DNA of 41,811 nucleotides from an uncultured Clostridia bacterium. Its GTDB lineage: Bacteria; Bacillota; Clostridia; Saccharofermentanales; Saccharofermentanaceae. The notes below the pieces were generated by a model. That model was not told the origin of the DNA, did not search any database, and saw only the letters and a list, made by a program, of their open reading frames with translations. The DNA is taken from positions 1 to 41,811 of the forward strand of contig CALEFT010000024.1 of assembly GCA_937876985.1 (NCBI GenBank), in the 5' to 3' direction. This document shows positions 25,126-32,988 of the stretch, in pieces (the stretch's first letter is position 1; each line of letters starts with the position of its first letter). A program made the translations under genes and the position numbers.

Positions 25126-26064
25126 TTAGATATTATTTGCCTGTTCTGCACCATTTATAATCTCTGTCAATTCATTTGTAATCTTACTTTGTCTTGCTCT
25201 ATTGCTAATCTGCTCTAGCTTTACCAACATCTCATCTGCATTAACAGATGCATTATCCATCGCTGTCATTCTTGCAGTTTGTTCTGAAGAATACGCTTCT
25301 ACCATTGCTTCATATACAATGGCGTTCAAATATGTATTAATCAAGAAGCTAAATACTAGATTAGCATTCGGATTATATTCCATTACTTCACCAGGATTCA
25401 TAGCAAAGCCTGCGTCGTTTACATCTTCATATAGAAGTGAAGAGATTGTTTTCTTATCAACTGGACAAAGCCTTACAACTCGCGGCTCCATCTTAATAGC
25501 AGATTCCATATGCGTATATATGATATAAACTAAGTCATAATCCTTCGAGATAAACTTCTCTCTAATTATCGAAGCAACATTTCTCGCTGTATAAAATGTC
25601 GGTTCTGTAAGTTGATATGAGAAATTCTCATCTACAACATAGCCATCCTTAATTAATTTCTCCTTGGCCATCTTTCCGAATACATATAGTGTGTATGTAG
25701 TCTTATCGTCCTTCTTCACGTTATCAAGAATCTTCTGCTGAATATGCTCTTCTACGTGACGAACTACATTACTATTATATGAACCTGCAAGACCTTGGTC
25801 TCCACTAAGAACAAAATATGCAATTTTCCAAGTAGAACCCTTTGGCTTCTCATGCAAGGACAAGAATGGATTATCGATATCTGTAGAGTTTTGCAGTATT
25901 TCCTGCATACTCTCTACGCATAGAGTAAAAAATGGAGTAGCAGATTCAAGAGTAACCTTAGATCTGCGCATTTTGGCCGCAGAAACAAGCTGCATCGCAC
26001 GAGTCATTTGTCCGATGTCGCTAATACTCTTCATCCTCTTCTTTATCTCATAAAGATTCTCCAT
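25126..26064 (-). CDS. atpG: ATP synthase F1 gamma subunit
   Basis: Gamma is the rotating central shaft. The 312-residue protein begins MENLYEIKKRMKSISDIGQMTRAMQLVSAAKMRR and ends with the matching C-terminal coiled coil (ARMTAMDNASVNADEMLVKL, ARQSKITNELTEIINGAEQ). The conserved block FVLSGDQGLAGSYNSNVVR is present. It is about 25 residues longer than average, from inserts in the middle domain. The start ATG has only a weak Shine-Dalgarno. Confidence 0.96.
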   Translation of the reverse strand: MENLYEIKKRMKSISDIGQMTRAMQLVSAAKMRRSKVTLESATPFFTLCVESMQEILQNSTDIDNPFLSLHEKPKGSTWKIAYFVLSGDQGLAGSYNSNVVRHVEEHIQQKILDNVKKDDKTTYTLYVFGKMAKEKLIKDGYVVDENFSYQLTEPTFYTARNVASIIREKFISKDYDLVYIIYTHMESAIKMEPRVVRLCPVDKKTISSLLYEDVNDAGFAMNPGEVMEYNPNANLVFSFLINTYLNAIVYEAMVEAYSSEQTARMTAMDNASVNADEMLVKLEQISNRARQSKITNELTEIINGAEQANNI

Positions 26065-26100
26065 CTTCTAATTCACTACTCCCAAATCTTAGTCCAATTC

Positions 26101-27999
26101 TTAATCGCGATACTCTGTATGTTCTTTCAAGTAAGAATTATGATATTCCTCTGCTACCTTCTCAATGCTTTCAATAATCTCTGGACTTAGTTCCTTCTCA
26201 CGACGAATCTTCTTCATCACCTTAGGACTCATAATTCTCAAAGTATCAATGAAGCCATCGATATATTCGCGAATATCTTCTTTCTCTAAGAAATTCAACT
26301 TATCTGTTGTAGCAAGATAAAGTGTAACTACCTGCTTGTCCATTGAAAGTGGCTTGTACTGTGGTTGCTTCAATACTTCGTTAAATACTACGCCACGCTT
26401 AAGCTGAATTCTCGTGTTCTCGTCAAGATCAGAACCGAACTGTGCGAATGCAGCCATTTCTCTAGCCTGTGCAAGAGAAATACGAAGTGGTCCACCAACC
26501 TTCTTCATTGCCTTCGTCTGTGCAGCACCACCTACACGGGATACAGAAAGTCCAACATTGATAGCTGGTCTTTGTCCAGAGAAGAACAATTCACTCTCAA
26601 GATAAATCTGTCCATCTGTAATAGAGATTACATTTGTTGGAATATATGCTGAGATATCTCCACCTTGTGTCTCAATAATTGGAAGTGCAGTAATCGAACC
26701 GCCGCCCTTCTCCTTACTTAGCTTACAAGCTCGCTCAAGTAGTCTTGAGTGCAAATAGAAAACGTCACCTGGATATGCTTCTCGTCCTGGTGGTCTTCTA
26801 AGAAGAAGTGAGATTGCTCTATAACTTTGTGCATGCTTACTTAAGTCATCGTAAACGATAAGCACGTCGCGTCCATCCTGATTCATGAATTCTTCAGCGA
26901 TTGCGCAGCCAGAATATGGTGCAATGTACTGAAGCGATGCCGAATTCGATGCACTAGCAGCCACAATTACTGTGTATGAGAGTGCGCGATGCTTTTCGAG
27001 AAGCTTTACAGTAGAGACAATATTACTCATCTTCTGACCGATTGCTACATATACGCATATTACATTCTTGCCACGCTGGTTGATAATCGTGTCGATTGCT
27101 ATTGCTGTTTTACCTGTCTGCCTGTCGCCAATGATTAACTCTCTTTGGCCCTTGCCGATTGGTGTCATGGCGTCGATTGCAGTGATTCCAGTTTGAAGTG
27201 GCTCGTTTACTGACGATCTGTCAACTACTGATGGCGCTGGTGTCTCAATTGGTCGAACCTTAGAAAATCTGATGATGCCCTTGCCGTCGATTGGATTTCC
27301 AAGTGGATCTACTACTCTACCGAGCATACCATAGCCTACTGGAATAGATACTGTCTGACCAGTTCTTGTACAAACCATGCCTTCGCGTACAGTTTCTGCC
27401 TTGTTAAGAAGAACTACACCAACTAAGTCTTTTTCTAAGTTCATCGCAATTCCAGTAGCACCATTAGCAAATTGCAATAGTTCTGTTGACTGACATTCGT
27501 AGATACCTTCTACCATAGCAACGCCGTCGCTAACTGAAACTACTGTACCAATCTCGTCTACGTGAGAATAGGATTCAAAAACATCTGTAATAAAGTTATC
27601 TTCTGATACTTGCTCAACACTTTGGAGGAGCTGCCCACAAATAGTAAAGCTAGGAGACTCTTCAAATTCGTTAAGTGTTTTCTTAAGGCTTGCATGAATT
27701 TCTGCACCAGTGAAATTAGAAATATCATTCTCTTTGATTTCATCTTCTGGGACAATTTCTCGATTGCGCTTCATATGTTCATTAATTCGCGCAAGTTGTC
27801 CCTTAACACTGTAGTCATATCTTAAGCCATGAGCAACTACTACAAAACCTCTAATCAGTTCTGCATCAATACTTGAGTCAACGGAATAATTCTCGATATG
27901 ATTTGCTTTTGCAAATTCCTCTGCGATTTTGTTTATCGCGTCCTCGCTTATTTCCGTAGCGACAATTATCCTAATAATCACCTGATCATCTCTTCTCAT
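26101..27999 (-). CDS. atpA: ATP synthase delta C-terminal domain fused to alpha subunit
   Basis: The 632-residue protein joins two F1 subunits. Residues about 7-76 match the C-terminal domain of delta (VIIRIIVATEISEDAINKIA, VDSSIDAELIRGFVVVAHGL, SVKGQLARINEHM). Residues about 92-632 are a full alpha subunit: N-terminal helix ISNFTGAEIHASLKKTLNEF, a 30-residue insert, IGTVVSVSDGVAMVEGI, Walker A GDRQTGKT (291-298), and the signature block NVGLSVSRVGGAAQTKAMKK. No separate delta gene lies between atpF and this gene, and the delta N-terminal domain, which normally grips the alpha N-termini, is absent. The reading frame is continuous, and I see no internal start with a good Shine-Dalgarno at the alpha boundary. 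The start overlaps atpF by 14 nt. An equivalent of delta elsewhere cannot be excluded. Confidence 0.92.
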   Translation of the reverse strand: MRRDDQVIIRIIVATEISEDAINKIAEEFAKANHIENYSVDSSIDAELIRGFVVVAHGLRYDYSVKGQLARINEHMKRNREIVPEDEIKENDISNFTGAEIHASLKKTLNEFEESPSFTICGQLLQSVEQVSEDNFITDVFESYSHVDEIGTVVSVSDGVAMVEGIYECQSTELLQFANGATGIAMNLEKDLVGVVLLNKAETVREGMVCTRTGQTVSIPVGYGMLGRVVDPLGNPIDGKGIIRFSKVRPIETPAPSVVDRSSVNEPLQTGITAIDAMTPIGKGQRELIIGDRQTGKTAIAIDTIINQRGKNVICVYVAIGQKMSNIVSTVKLLEKHRALSYTVIVAASASNSASLQYIAPYSGCAIAEEFMNQDGRDVLIVYDDLSKHAQSYRAISLLLRRPPGREAYPGDVFYLHSRLLERACKLSKEKGGGSITALPIIETQGGDISAYIPTNVISITDGQIYLESELFFSGQRPAINVGLSVSRVGGAAQTKAMKKVGGPLRISLAQAREMAAFAQFGSDLDENTRIQLKRGVVFNEVLKQPQYKPLSMDKQVVTLYLATTDKLNFLEKEDIREYIDGFIDTLRIMSPKVMKKIRREKELSPEIIESIEKVAEEYHNSYLKEHTEYRD

Positions 28000-28561
28000 C
28001 TATCTTGCTAACCTCTGAATCAAGAATCTCATTTGTGTACTTTACGCTAAGCTTTGTAAGCTCGTCTCTAGAAGCAATATCTCCAATAACCTTTGTAGAA
28101 ACCTCTACTGCAAGGTCAGAAACCTCATCCTTTACTTCCTCGAGAGCAGTACGGCGAATCTTCTTAACTTCGTCGTCTGTTCGTAGCAAAATCGCCTGAG
28201 CCTCTTCATTTGCCTTCGACACAATCATGTTTGCCTGATTTGTAGCATCGTTCTTGGCATCCTCAATAATCTGACTTGCCTCAATTCTAGCGTCTTCAAT
28301 TAGCTTCTTACTCTCTCCAAGCGAAGCCTTCGCCTCCTCGTTAAGCTTAGTCGTCTCTTCTACTTCTGCCTTAATCTTCTCCTCGCGAGCCTTGATGATT
28401 TTCAAAATAGGCTTGAACACAAAGAACTTGAGAACAAAATATGCCACCAAAAGATTGATAATCGTGCAAAGCGCCGTTACCGCATAGCCTGCAAACTGAT
28501 CTGGTGACAAAAGACTCGACTCAGTCTCCAAAAGCACTATATAGTTCGTAATATTTAACAT
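27986..28561 (-). CDS. atpF: ATP synthase F0 b subunit
   Basis: Subunit b forms the peripheral stalk that holds F1 to the membrane. The 191-residue protein has one N-terminal membrane helix (about 27-50, ALCTIINLLVAYFVLKFFVF), the motif KPILKIIKAREEKI, then a long charged Ala/Glu/Lys coiled coil. The length is near normal and it carries no delta N-terminal domain at its end. Its 3' end overlaps the delta-alpha fusion gene. The Shine-Dalgarno is AAGGAGAAATAAT. Confidence 0.95.
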   Translation of the reverse strand: MLNITNYIVLLETESSLLSPDQFAGYAVTALCTIINLLVAYFVLKFFVFKPILKIIKAREEKIKAEVEETTKLNEEAKASLGESKKLIEDARIEASQIIEDAKNDATNQANMIVSKANEEAQAILLRTDDEVKKIRRTALEEVKDEVSDLAVEVSTKVIGDIASRDELTKLSVKYTNEILDSEVSKIDEKR

Positions 28562-28586
28562 ATTATTTCTCCTTGGGTTTTACTCT

Positions 28587-28596
28587 CTCGAAAAGC
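28587..28596 (-). repeat. Intergenic copy of motif GCTTTTCGAG (atpE-atpF gap)
   Basis: Exact 10-mer within the 45-nt gap between atpE and atpF, extended to the same 15 bases as the copy at 17908. Confidence 0.8.
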
Positions 28597-28606
28597 ATCC
28601 CGAGTA

Positions 28607-28897
28607 TTACTTAAAAGCAAAGATAAGAAGCAATGCTACTACCATTGCGTAAATTGCAACAGACTCGATAAATACGATTGCAGTAAGAAGCAATGTCTGA
28701 ATCTTTCCGAAGATTTCTGGCTGTCTTGCACCTGCTTCGAGTGCCTTACCTGCAGCGATACCCATACCGATACCAGCACCGCACGCACCAAGTCCAATTG
28801 CAAGTCCAGCGCCAAGTCCAGCGAATGTCTTTGGATCCATTGCTGCTGCCTCAAGTAGAATTGGCATAACCTTAACTGCTAACATAGATAAATTCAT
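28607..28897 (-). CDS. atpE: ATP synthase F0 c subunit
   Basis: Subunit c forms the rotor ring. The 96-residue protein has two membrane helices joined by the polar loop GARQPE. The ion-binding carboxylate is Glu78 in FIESVAIY, with Ser79 and Tyr83 also present. The position equivalent to Gln32 of the Ilyobacter Na+ ring is Met45 (GIGMGIAAGK), which argues for H+ rather than Na+ coupling. The start at 28897 is chosen because GGAGGGAAA lies just upstream; an in-frame ATG at 28912 overlaps that site. An N-terminal extension of about 20 residues precedes helix 1. Confidence 0.95.
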   Translation of the reverse strand: MNLSMLAVKVMPILLEAAAMDPKTFAGLGAGLAIGLGACGAGIGMGIAAGKALEAGARQPEIFGKIQTLLLTAIVFIESVAIYAMVVALLLIFAFK

Positions 28898-28912
28898 AAT
28901 ATTTCCCTCCAA

Positions 28913-29809
28913 TTATGTGGTTTGAATAGCTTGTTCTTCATTATTAATTACATTTGCCTCAGAAGAAGTATTCTTATTCTTCTTAAGTTTCTTCTCCTTC
29001 TTAGGCTTGTGCTTCATTTCTTCTTCGACACTGTTTGCCGATTCTACGATTTCTCCAATATATGACATTGTCAAATATGAGAATACTACCGCTTGCAAAA
29101 TACCATCTGCCAAATCGAACCATAGGCTCAATACTCCTGGTAGAAGAATCGGACATATAATATGAACAAATTCCATAAATACAAATGCACCGAATACATT
29201 ACCAAAAAGACGAAGCGCAAGTGACATCGGCTTAATTACATAGTCGAGCAATTTGAATGGAAGCATAAACTTTATTGGATGAATGAGCGAATTCCAAAAG
29301 CCCTTAAGTCCAACAAATGAAATCGACATAACGATGACATAAATAATAGCAAAAAGTGCTAATGCAATAGGAAATGCAATATTCTTAGCAGGTGGAGAAA
29401 TCTTAAAGATAGAAATAACGTCACAGCATGTAATCATGAGGCCCATTGTTCCTATCATTGGCATTATTCTCTCAGCCTGCTCTCTACTAAGTCCAAACGA
29501 CATAGAAGATGATATTATTAATTCAACTATCATCTCCATAAGAGTCTGCTTCTTATTAGGAATGATGTTAAGCTTCGAGACAGAAACTCTACAAAGAATT
29601 ATTCCGAGCAATACAGCAATCCATGTAACGATAATCGCATCAGTAATCAGCAAATCAAATTCGCCAAGCGTAAAATACGACTTCCATTGCAAGATTCCAT
29701 GATTTATCTCTTCACCAATATCGCCAACCTTAAACTCTTCGATTAGCTTCTCGATAAAGCTTGTACCAAATTCCTTGAGCCATTGCCCGATTCCAAGGCA
29801 AACAGTCAT
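28913..29809 (-). CDS. atpB: ATP synthase F0 a subunit
   Basis: Subunit a forms the half-channels that load ions onto the c ring. The 298-residue protein is hydrophobic, with the essential-Arg helix PMSLALRLFGNVFGAFVFME and the final helix ILQAVVFSYLTMSYIGEIVE. It ends in an unusual charged tail of about 45 residues rich in Lys and Glu (KHKPKKEKKLKKNKN). The start at 29809 follows GGGAGGAATTT; an in-frame ATG at 29866 has no such site. It is the first gene of the operon; no atpI precedes it. Confidence 0.95.
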   Translation of the reverse strand: MTVCLGIGQWLKEFGTSFIEKLIEEFKVGDIGEEINHGILQWKSYFTLGEFDLLITDAIIVTWIAVLLGIILCRVSVSKLNIIPNKKQTLMEMIVELIISSSMSFGLSREQAERIMPMIGTMGLMITCCDVISIFKISPPAKNIAFPIALALFAIIYVIVMSISFVGLKGFWNSLIHPIKFMLPFKLLDYVIKPMSLALRLFGNVFGAFVFMEFVHIICPILLPGVLSLWFDLADGILQAVVFSYLTMSYIGEIVESANSVEEEMKHKPKKEKKLKKNKNTSSEANVINNEEQAIQTT

Positions 29810-29833
29810 AAATTCCTCCCTATATCCATATAA

Positions 29834-29861
29834 GCCCAGATTAACAATAGCTAATCTGAGC
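29834..29861 (-). terminator. Stem-loop between upp and atpB, possible weak terminator
   Basis: A 10-bp stem (29834-29843 with 29852-29861, one G-T pair) has an 8-nt loop, but only TTATAT follows on the minus strand. It may attenuate or mark processing between upp and the ATP synthase genes. Confidence 0.4.
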
Positions 29862-29876
29862 TTCATATCGATTTAT

Positions 29877-30518
29877 TTATTTTGTTCCAAAAATTCTATC
29901 TCCAGCATCTCCGAGACCAGGAACGATGTATGCATCATCGTTAAGCTTCTCATCAAGTGATGCGCAGAAGATTGGAATATCAGGATGCTGATTGTGAATT
30001 GCTTCGATACCTTCTGGTGCAGCAATAAGGCACATGAACTTAATATTCTTAATGCCACGCTCTTTCAAGAAGGAAATTGCAGCAGCTGCAGAACCACCTG
30101 TAGCAAGCATTGGATCTAGCAAAATAACATCTCTTTCAACTACATCTTCTGGTAGCTTGCAGTAATATTCAACTGGCTGATGTGTATCATGGTCACGATA
30201 AAGTCCAATATGTCCTACACGAACATTAGGAATTAGAGCTGTGATTCCATCTACCATTCCAAGACCAGCACGGAGAATCGGAACGATTGCAAGCTTCTTA
30301 CCAGCAATAACCTTAGACTTTGCAACTGTAATTGGAGTCTTAACCTCGATTTCCTCTAATGGAAGATCACGAGTAACTTCAAATGCCATAAGCATTGCAA
30401 TCTCAGATACTACTTCGCGGAAAACCTTAGTAGAAGTATTCTCATCACGTAAGATAGTAATCTTATGCTGAATCAGTGGATGATCAAAAATCATTACATT
30501 CTCATAATTAACACCCAT
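29877..30518 (-). CDS. upp: Uracil phosphoribosyltransferase
   Basis: Upp salvages uracil to UMP with PRPP. The 213-residue protein has the family blocks HPLIQHKITILRDENTSTKVFR, VPILRAGLGMVDG, the PRPP-binding loop VILLDPMLATGGSAAAAI and a C-terminal GDAGDRIFGTK for uracil recognition. It is full length with a good GGAGGTTTGTATT Shine-Dalgarno. The placement before the atp operon is seen in many Firmicutes. Confidence 0.97.
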   Translation of the reverse strand: MGVNYENVMIFDHPLIQHKITILRDENTSTKVFREVVSEIAMLMAFEVTRDLPLEEIEVKTPITVAKSKVIAGKKLAIVPILRAGLGMVDGITALIPNVRVGHIGLYRDHDTHQPVEYYCKLPEDVVERDVILLDPMLATGGSAAAAISFLKERGIKNIKFMCLIAAPEGIEAIHNQHPDIPIFCASLDEKLNDDAYIVPGLGDAGDRIFGTK

Positions 30519-30616
30519 AATACAAACCTCCTTAACCCAAAAGCAAAGTAACGATATTAGGTAATATTTTACACCTAAGAATTAGAATAGACTACAAAAA
30601 CATTAGAAAAAAGAGA

Positions 30617-31069
30617 TTACTTATACAACTCCTCTTCAAGATTTCTAATGTCATTAACACGAACTGCGTGTCTTTCTCCACCAAATTCTGTCTTCAAAAA
30701 CTCATCTACCATAGCAAGAGCAACAGCGCTTCCTACTACTCTAGCGCCCATTGCCATAACATTGGCATCATTATGCTCACGGCACATTCTTGCGGTATAT
30801 TCATTATTACAAAGTCCACATCTGATACCCTTGTACTTGTTTACTACAATAGAAATACCAATTCCTGTTCCGCAAATTGCAATTCCTCTATCTGCTTCAG
30901 CAGTAGTAACATCAATAGCAAGCTTCTGTCCAGCCTCTACATAGCTATATGGCTCTGTCGAATTCTCTGCACCACCAAGCAAAACCTCATGGCCTAGCTT
31001 TGTCAAATATTGAGCTACCTGCATCTTCAAATCGTAGCCTGCGTGATCTGAACTTATCGAAATTCTCAT
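30617..31069 (-). CDS. rpiB: Ribose-5-phosphate isomerase B
   Basis: RpiB interconverts ribose-5-phosphate and ribulose-5-phosphate in the pentose phosphate pathway, supplying PRPP for the neighbouring upp. The 150-residue protein has ISSDHAGYDLK at the N-terminus, the catalytic-Cys block GIAICGTGIGISIVVNK and LCNNEYTARMCREHNDANVM. Close relatives that isomerise galactose-6-phosphate share these motifs but usually occur as lacA/lacB pairs, which is not the case here. It starts 2 nt after proA, with GGAGAGTAATT as the Shine-Dalgarno. Confidence 0.93.
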   Translation of the reverse strand: MRISISSDHAGYDLKMQVAQYLTKLGHEVLLGGAENSTEPYSYVEAGQKLAIDVTTAEADRGIAICGTGIGISIVVNKYKGIRCGLCNNEYTARMCREHNDANVMAMGARVVGSAVALAMVDEFLKTEFGGERHAVRVNDIRNLEEELYK

Positions 31070-31071
31070 AA

Positions 31072-32379
31072 TTACTCTCCTAACTTATGATAAATATGTG
31101 TAAATGACTTCGTCTTATTAGCAAACTCGCCAACAGTGTCTCCGTTACCAACGAGCTTGTACTTATAGGACATAAGACCTTCAAGGCCAACTGGTCCTCT
31201 CGCATGAATCTTACTCGTGCTTACTCCAACCTCAGCACCAAATCCGAATCTGAACCCATCCGAAAAGCGTGTCGAACAATTTACTAGCACGCATCCAGAA
31301 TCGACAGCAAGCTGGAATTTGTCAGCCTTCTCTTTATTTGCTGTAATAATCGCATCAGTATGTCCAGAACCATATTGGTTAATGTGGTCGATTGCCTCGT
31401 CAAGACTATCTACTAGCTTTATCGAAACCTTCATATCAAGATACTCGTGATGCCAATTAGTAACATTACCTGCAACCATGCTCGAATCAACTAGCGAAGT
31501 AAGTAAGCTATCTTCACCGTCAATATACATCTCAACACCTGCTTCATTAAGCTTCTTCGTAAGAGCTGGCACCATCTTATCAGCAATGCTTCTATTAATA
31601 AGAATAGTCTCAGTTGTATTACATGTAGAAACATATTGTGTCTTCGCATCAAGTGTAACCTTAAGTGCCATGTCAAAATCTGCTTCATCATCAATATATG
31701 TATGACAAACACCATCTGCGTGTCCAAGCACTGCTATTGTAGTATTCTGCATAATATACTGAACAAAAGCATTCGAGCCTCTAGGTATAATCAAATCAAT
31801 ATACTGATTAAGCGAGAGCATTCCTGTTACATCTGCACGAGATGTAAGCAAATATAGCCAGCCTTCTGGCAATCCAGCATCAACACCAGCCTGATAGATA
31901 ACCTTAGACAAAATATCATTTGTGAGCATCGCCTCAGAGCCGCCCTTCAAGAAAACCGCGTTACCACTCTTTATACAAAGTGAAGCAATCTGAACAAGCG
32001 CATCTGGTCTTGACTCGAAAATAACTCCAACAACACCAATAGGACATGTAACTCTATAAAGCTCCAAATTATCAGCAAGTGTCGTATGTAGTCTTAGCTC
32101 GCCAACAGGATCCTTAAGATTTATTAAGCTCCTAATGCCATCAACAACGTCATTAATCTTATTCTCATCAAACTTAAGTCTCTTCACTAGCGGAGTAGAA
32201 AGTTCAGCCTTAATTGCATTCTCCAAATCAATCTTGTTTGCAGAGATAATCTCATCCTTATGCTCAATAAGCGCATTAGCAACACTCAAAAGCGCATTAT
32301 TCTTAGTCTCAGAAGACAACGTCTGTAGCTTATGTGAAGCAAATTTAGCCTTCCTCGCATTTAACTCTAAGTCCGTCAT
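31072..32379 (-). CDS. proA: Gamma-glutamyl phosphate reductase
   Basis: ProA reduces gamma-glutamyl phosphate to glutamate semialdehyde in proline synthesis. The 435-residue protein has the aldehyde dehydrogenase-like fold with PIGVVGVIFESRPDALVQIA, the catalytic Cys in YVSTCNTTETILINRS and the C-terminal RFGFGAEVGVSTSKIHARGP. It is full length. No proB (glutamate 5-kinase) gene adjoins it, which is less common. The Shine-Dalgarno is GGAGTACACAC. It heads the proA-rpiB-upp run. Confidence 0.97.
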   Translation of the reverse strand: MTDLELNARKAKFASHKLQTLSSETKNNALLSVANALIEHKDEIISANKIDLENAIKAELSTPLVKRLKFDENKINDVVDGIRSLINLKDPVGELRLHTTLADNLELYRVTCPIGVVGVIFESRPDALVQIASLCIKSGNAVFLKGGSEAMLTNDILSKVIYQAGVDAGLPEGWLYLLTSRADVTGMLSLNQYIDLIIPRGSNAFVQYIMQNTTIAVLGHADGVCHTYIDDEADFDMALKVTLDAKTQYVSTCNTTETILINRSIADKMVPALTKKLNEAGVEMYIDGEDSLLTSLVDSSMVAGNVTNWHHEYLDMKVSIKLVDSLDEAIDHINQYGSGHTDAIITANKEKADKFQLAVDSGCVLVNCSTRFSDGFRFGFGAEVGVSTSKIHARGPVGLEGLMSYKYKLVGNGDTVGEFANKTKSFTHIYHKLGE

Positions 32380-32532
32380 GTGTGTACTCCATTCTTATTA
32401 ATTTCTGCCTCATTATACCAAAGTTCTATGTAGTTGAATTGTAACATTCGCAATTTTTCACTCGATTTTTTCACATTTTGGCAGTCTCACCTACTTTAAC
32501 CCCCAAAAATCAAACTAATTTAAGTTTTACCC

Positions 32533-32542
32533 CTCGAAAAGC
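32533..32542 (-). repeat. Intergenic copy of motif GCTTTTCGAG upstream of proA
   Basis: Exact 10-mer on the minus strand, followed by GGGG, about 150 nt upstream of the proA start. Confidence 0.8.
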
Positions 32543-32546
32543 AAAG

Positions 32547-32621
32547 TTTTCCACATTTCTTACTTTTGACCCAATGAAAAACAACTGAAAATGTGGAAAA
32601 TGTGGAAAACTCTGTGGATAA
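32547..32621. promoter_or_regulatory. Cluster of DnaA-box-like 9-mers
   Basis: An exact consensus box TGTGGATAA lies at 32613-32621. TGTGGAAAA, one base off, occurs at 32592-32600 and 32601-32609, and its complement TTTTCCACA at 32547-32555. A T-rich run follows at 32638-32647. No replication genes are nearby, so this is a candidate DnaA-binding cluster rather than a called origin. Confidence 0.4.
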
Positions 32622-32788
32622 GCATAAAACAACGATTTCTTTTTTTTACCCCTCTGAAACCCTTGATAATGGCTACTTTGTGCAAAATGAGACTTTTATT
32701 ACGAAAATATTACAGCAATATGTCAAAATCGCCAAACCCTTGATATACAACATTTTTGCCACACTAGAACACTTGTTCGTCACAAATG

Positions 32789-32815
32789 TGTCCGCCAGTG
32801 GCGGACAGTCTTTTT
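32789..32815 (+). terminator. Strong hairpin with T run, no assigned gene
   Basis: TGTCCGCC (32789-32796) pairs perfectly with GGCGGACA (32800-32807) around AGT, followed by GTCTTTTT. It has the form of a Rho-independent terminator on the plus strand, yet no plus-strand gene ends here, which hints at a short untranslated transcript. Confidence 0.6.
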
Positions 32816-32919
32816 CAAAAATTCGCTCTTGACAAGCAAATTTTGAGCAAATTTGTGGGACATTTGTGAACACAATTTTTCATTCAAAAATCACTAGCGT
32901 TTTCGTTTGATATTATTTT

Positions 32920-32929
32920 GCTTTTCGAG
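32920..32929 (+). repeat. Intergenic copy of motif GCTTTTCGAG before the RlmL-like gene
   Basis: Exact 10-mer on the plus strand, followed by AGGG, ending 23 nt before the TATAAT at 32953. Confidence 0.8.
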
Positions 32930-32952
32930 AGGGCAAAAAAAGTAAAATATGC

Positions 32953-32958
32953 TATAAT
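32953..32958 (+). promoter_or_regulatory. -10 element for the RlmL-like gene
   Basis: A perfect TATAAT lies 31 nt before the ATG at 32989. The -35 region is poor (around AGGGCA, 32930-32935) and overlaps the end of the repeated 10-mer motif at 32920-32929. Confidence 0.55.
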
Positions 32959-32988
32959 TGCCGCATTAGATTAAAGGAGATTTTTGGT

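Larger units (their letters stand above)
32380..32988. other. 609-nt gene-free, repeat-rich divergent region
   Basis: No convincing gene lies here between divergent proA and the methyltransferase gene. The region holds two opposite intergenic copies of the repeated 10-mer (32533-32542 and 32920-32929) and DnaA-box-like 9-mers (32547-32621). It also has two copies of AAACCCTTGATA (32657-32668 and 32734-32745), a strong hairpin with a T run (32789-32815) and ATTTGTG twice, 11 bp apart (32851, 32862). A weak open frame at 32593-32832 lacks a Shine-Dalgarno and runs through the hairpin, so it is not called. Confidence 0.7.

Noticed and set aside
30557..30578. Inverted repeat TTAGGT / ACCTAA upstream of upp
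   Set aside because: The stem is only 6 bp with a 10-nt AT-rich loop and no T run, too weak to call a regulatory element.
32593..32832. Open frame of 79 codons in the proA-methyltransferase gap
   Set aside because: It has no Shine-Dalgarno, begins within the DnaA-box-like repeats, runs through a terminator-like hairpin and resembles no family.
32380..32988. Chromosomal replication origin
   Set aside because: Only one exact DnaA box is present and no dnaA, dnaN, recF, gyrase or parAB genes are near. It is kept only as a candidate DnaA-binding cluster.
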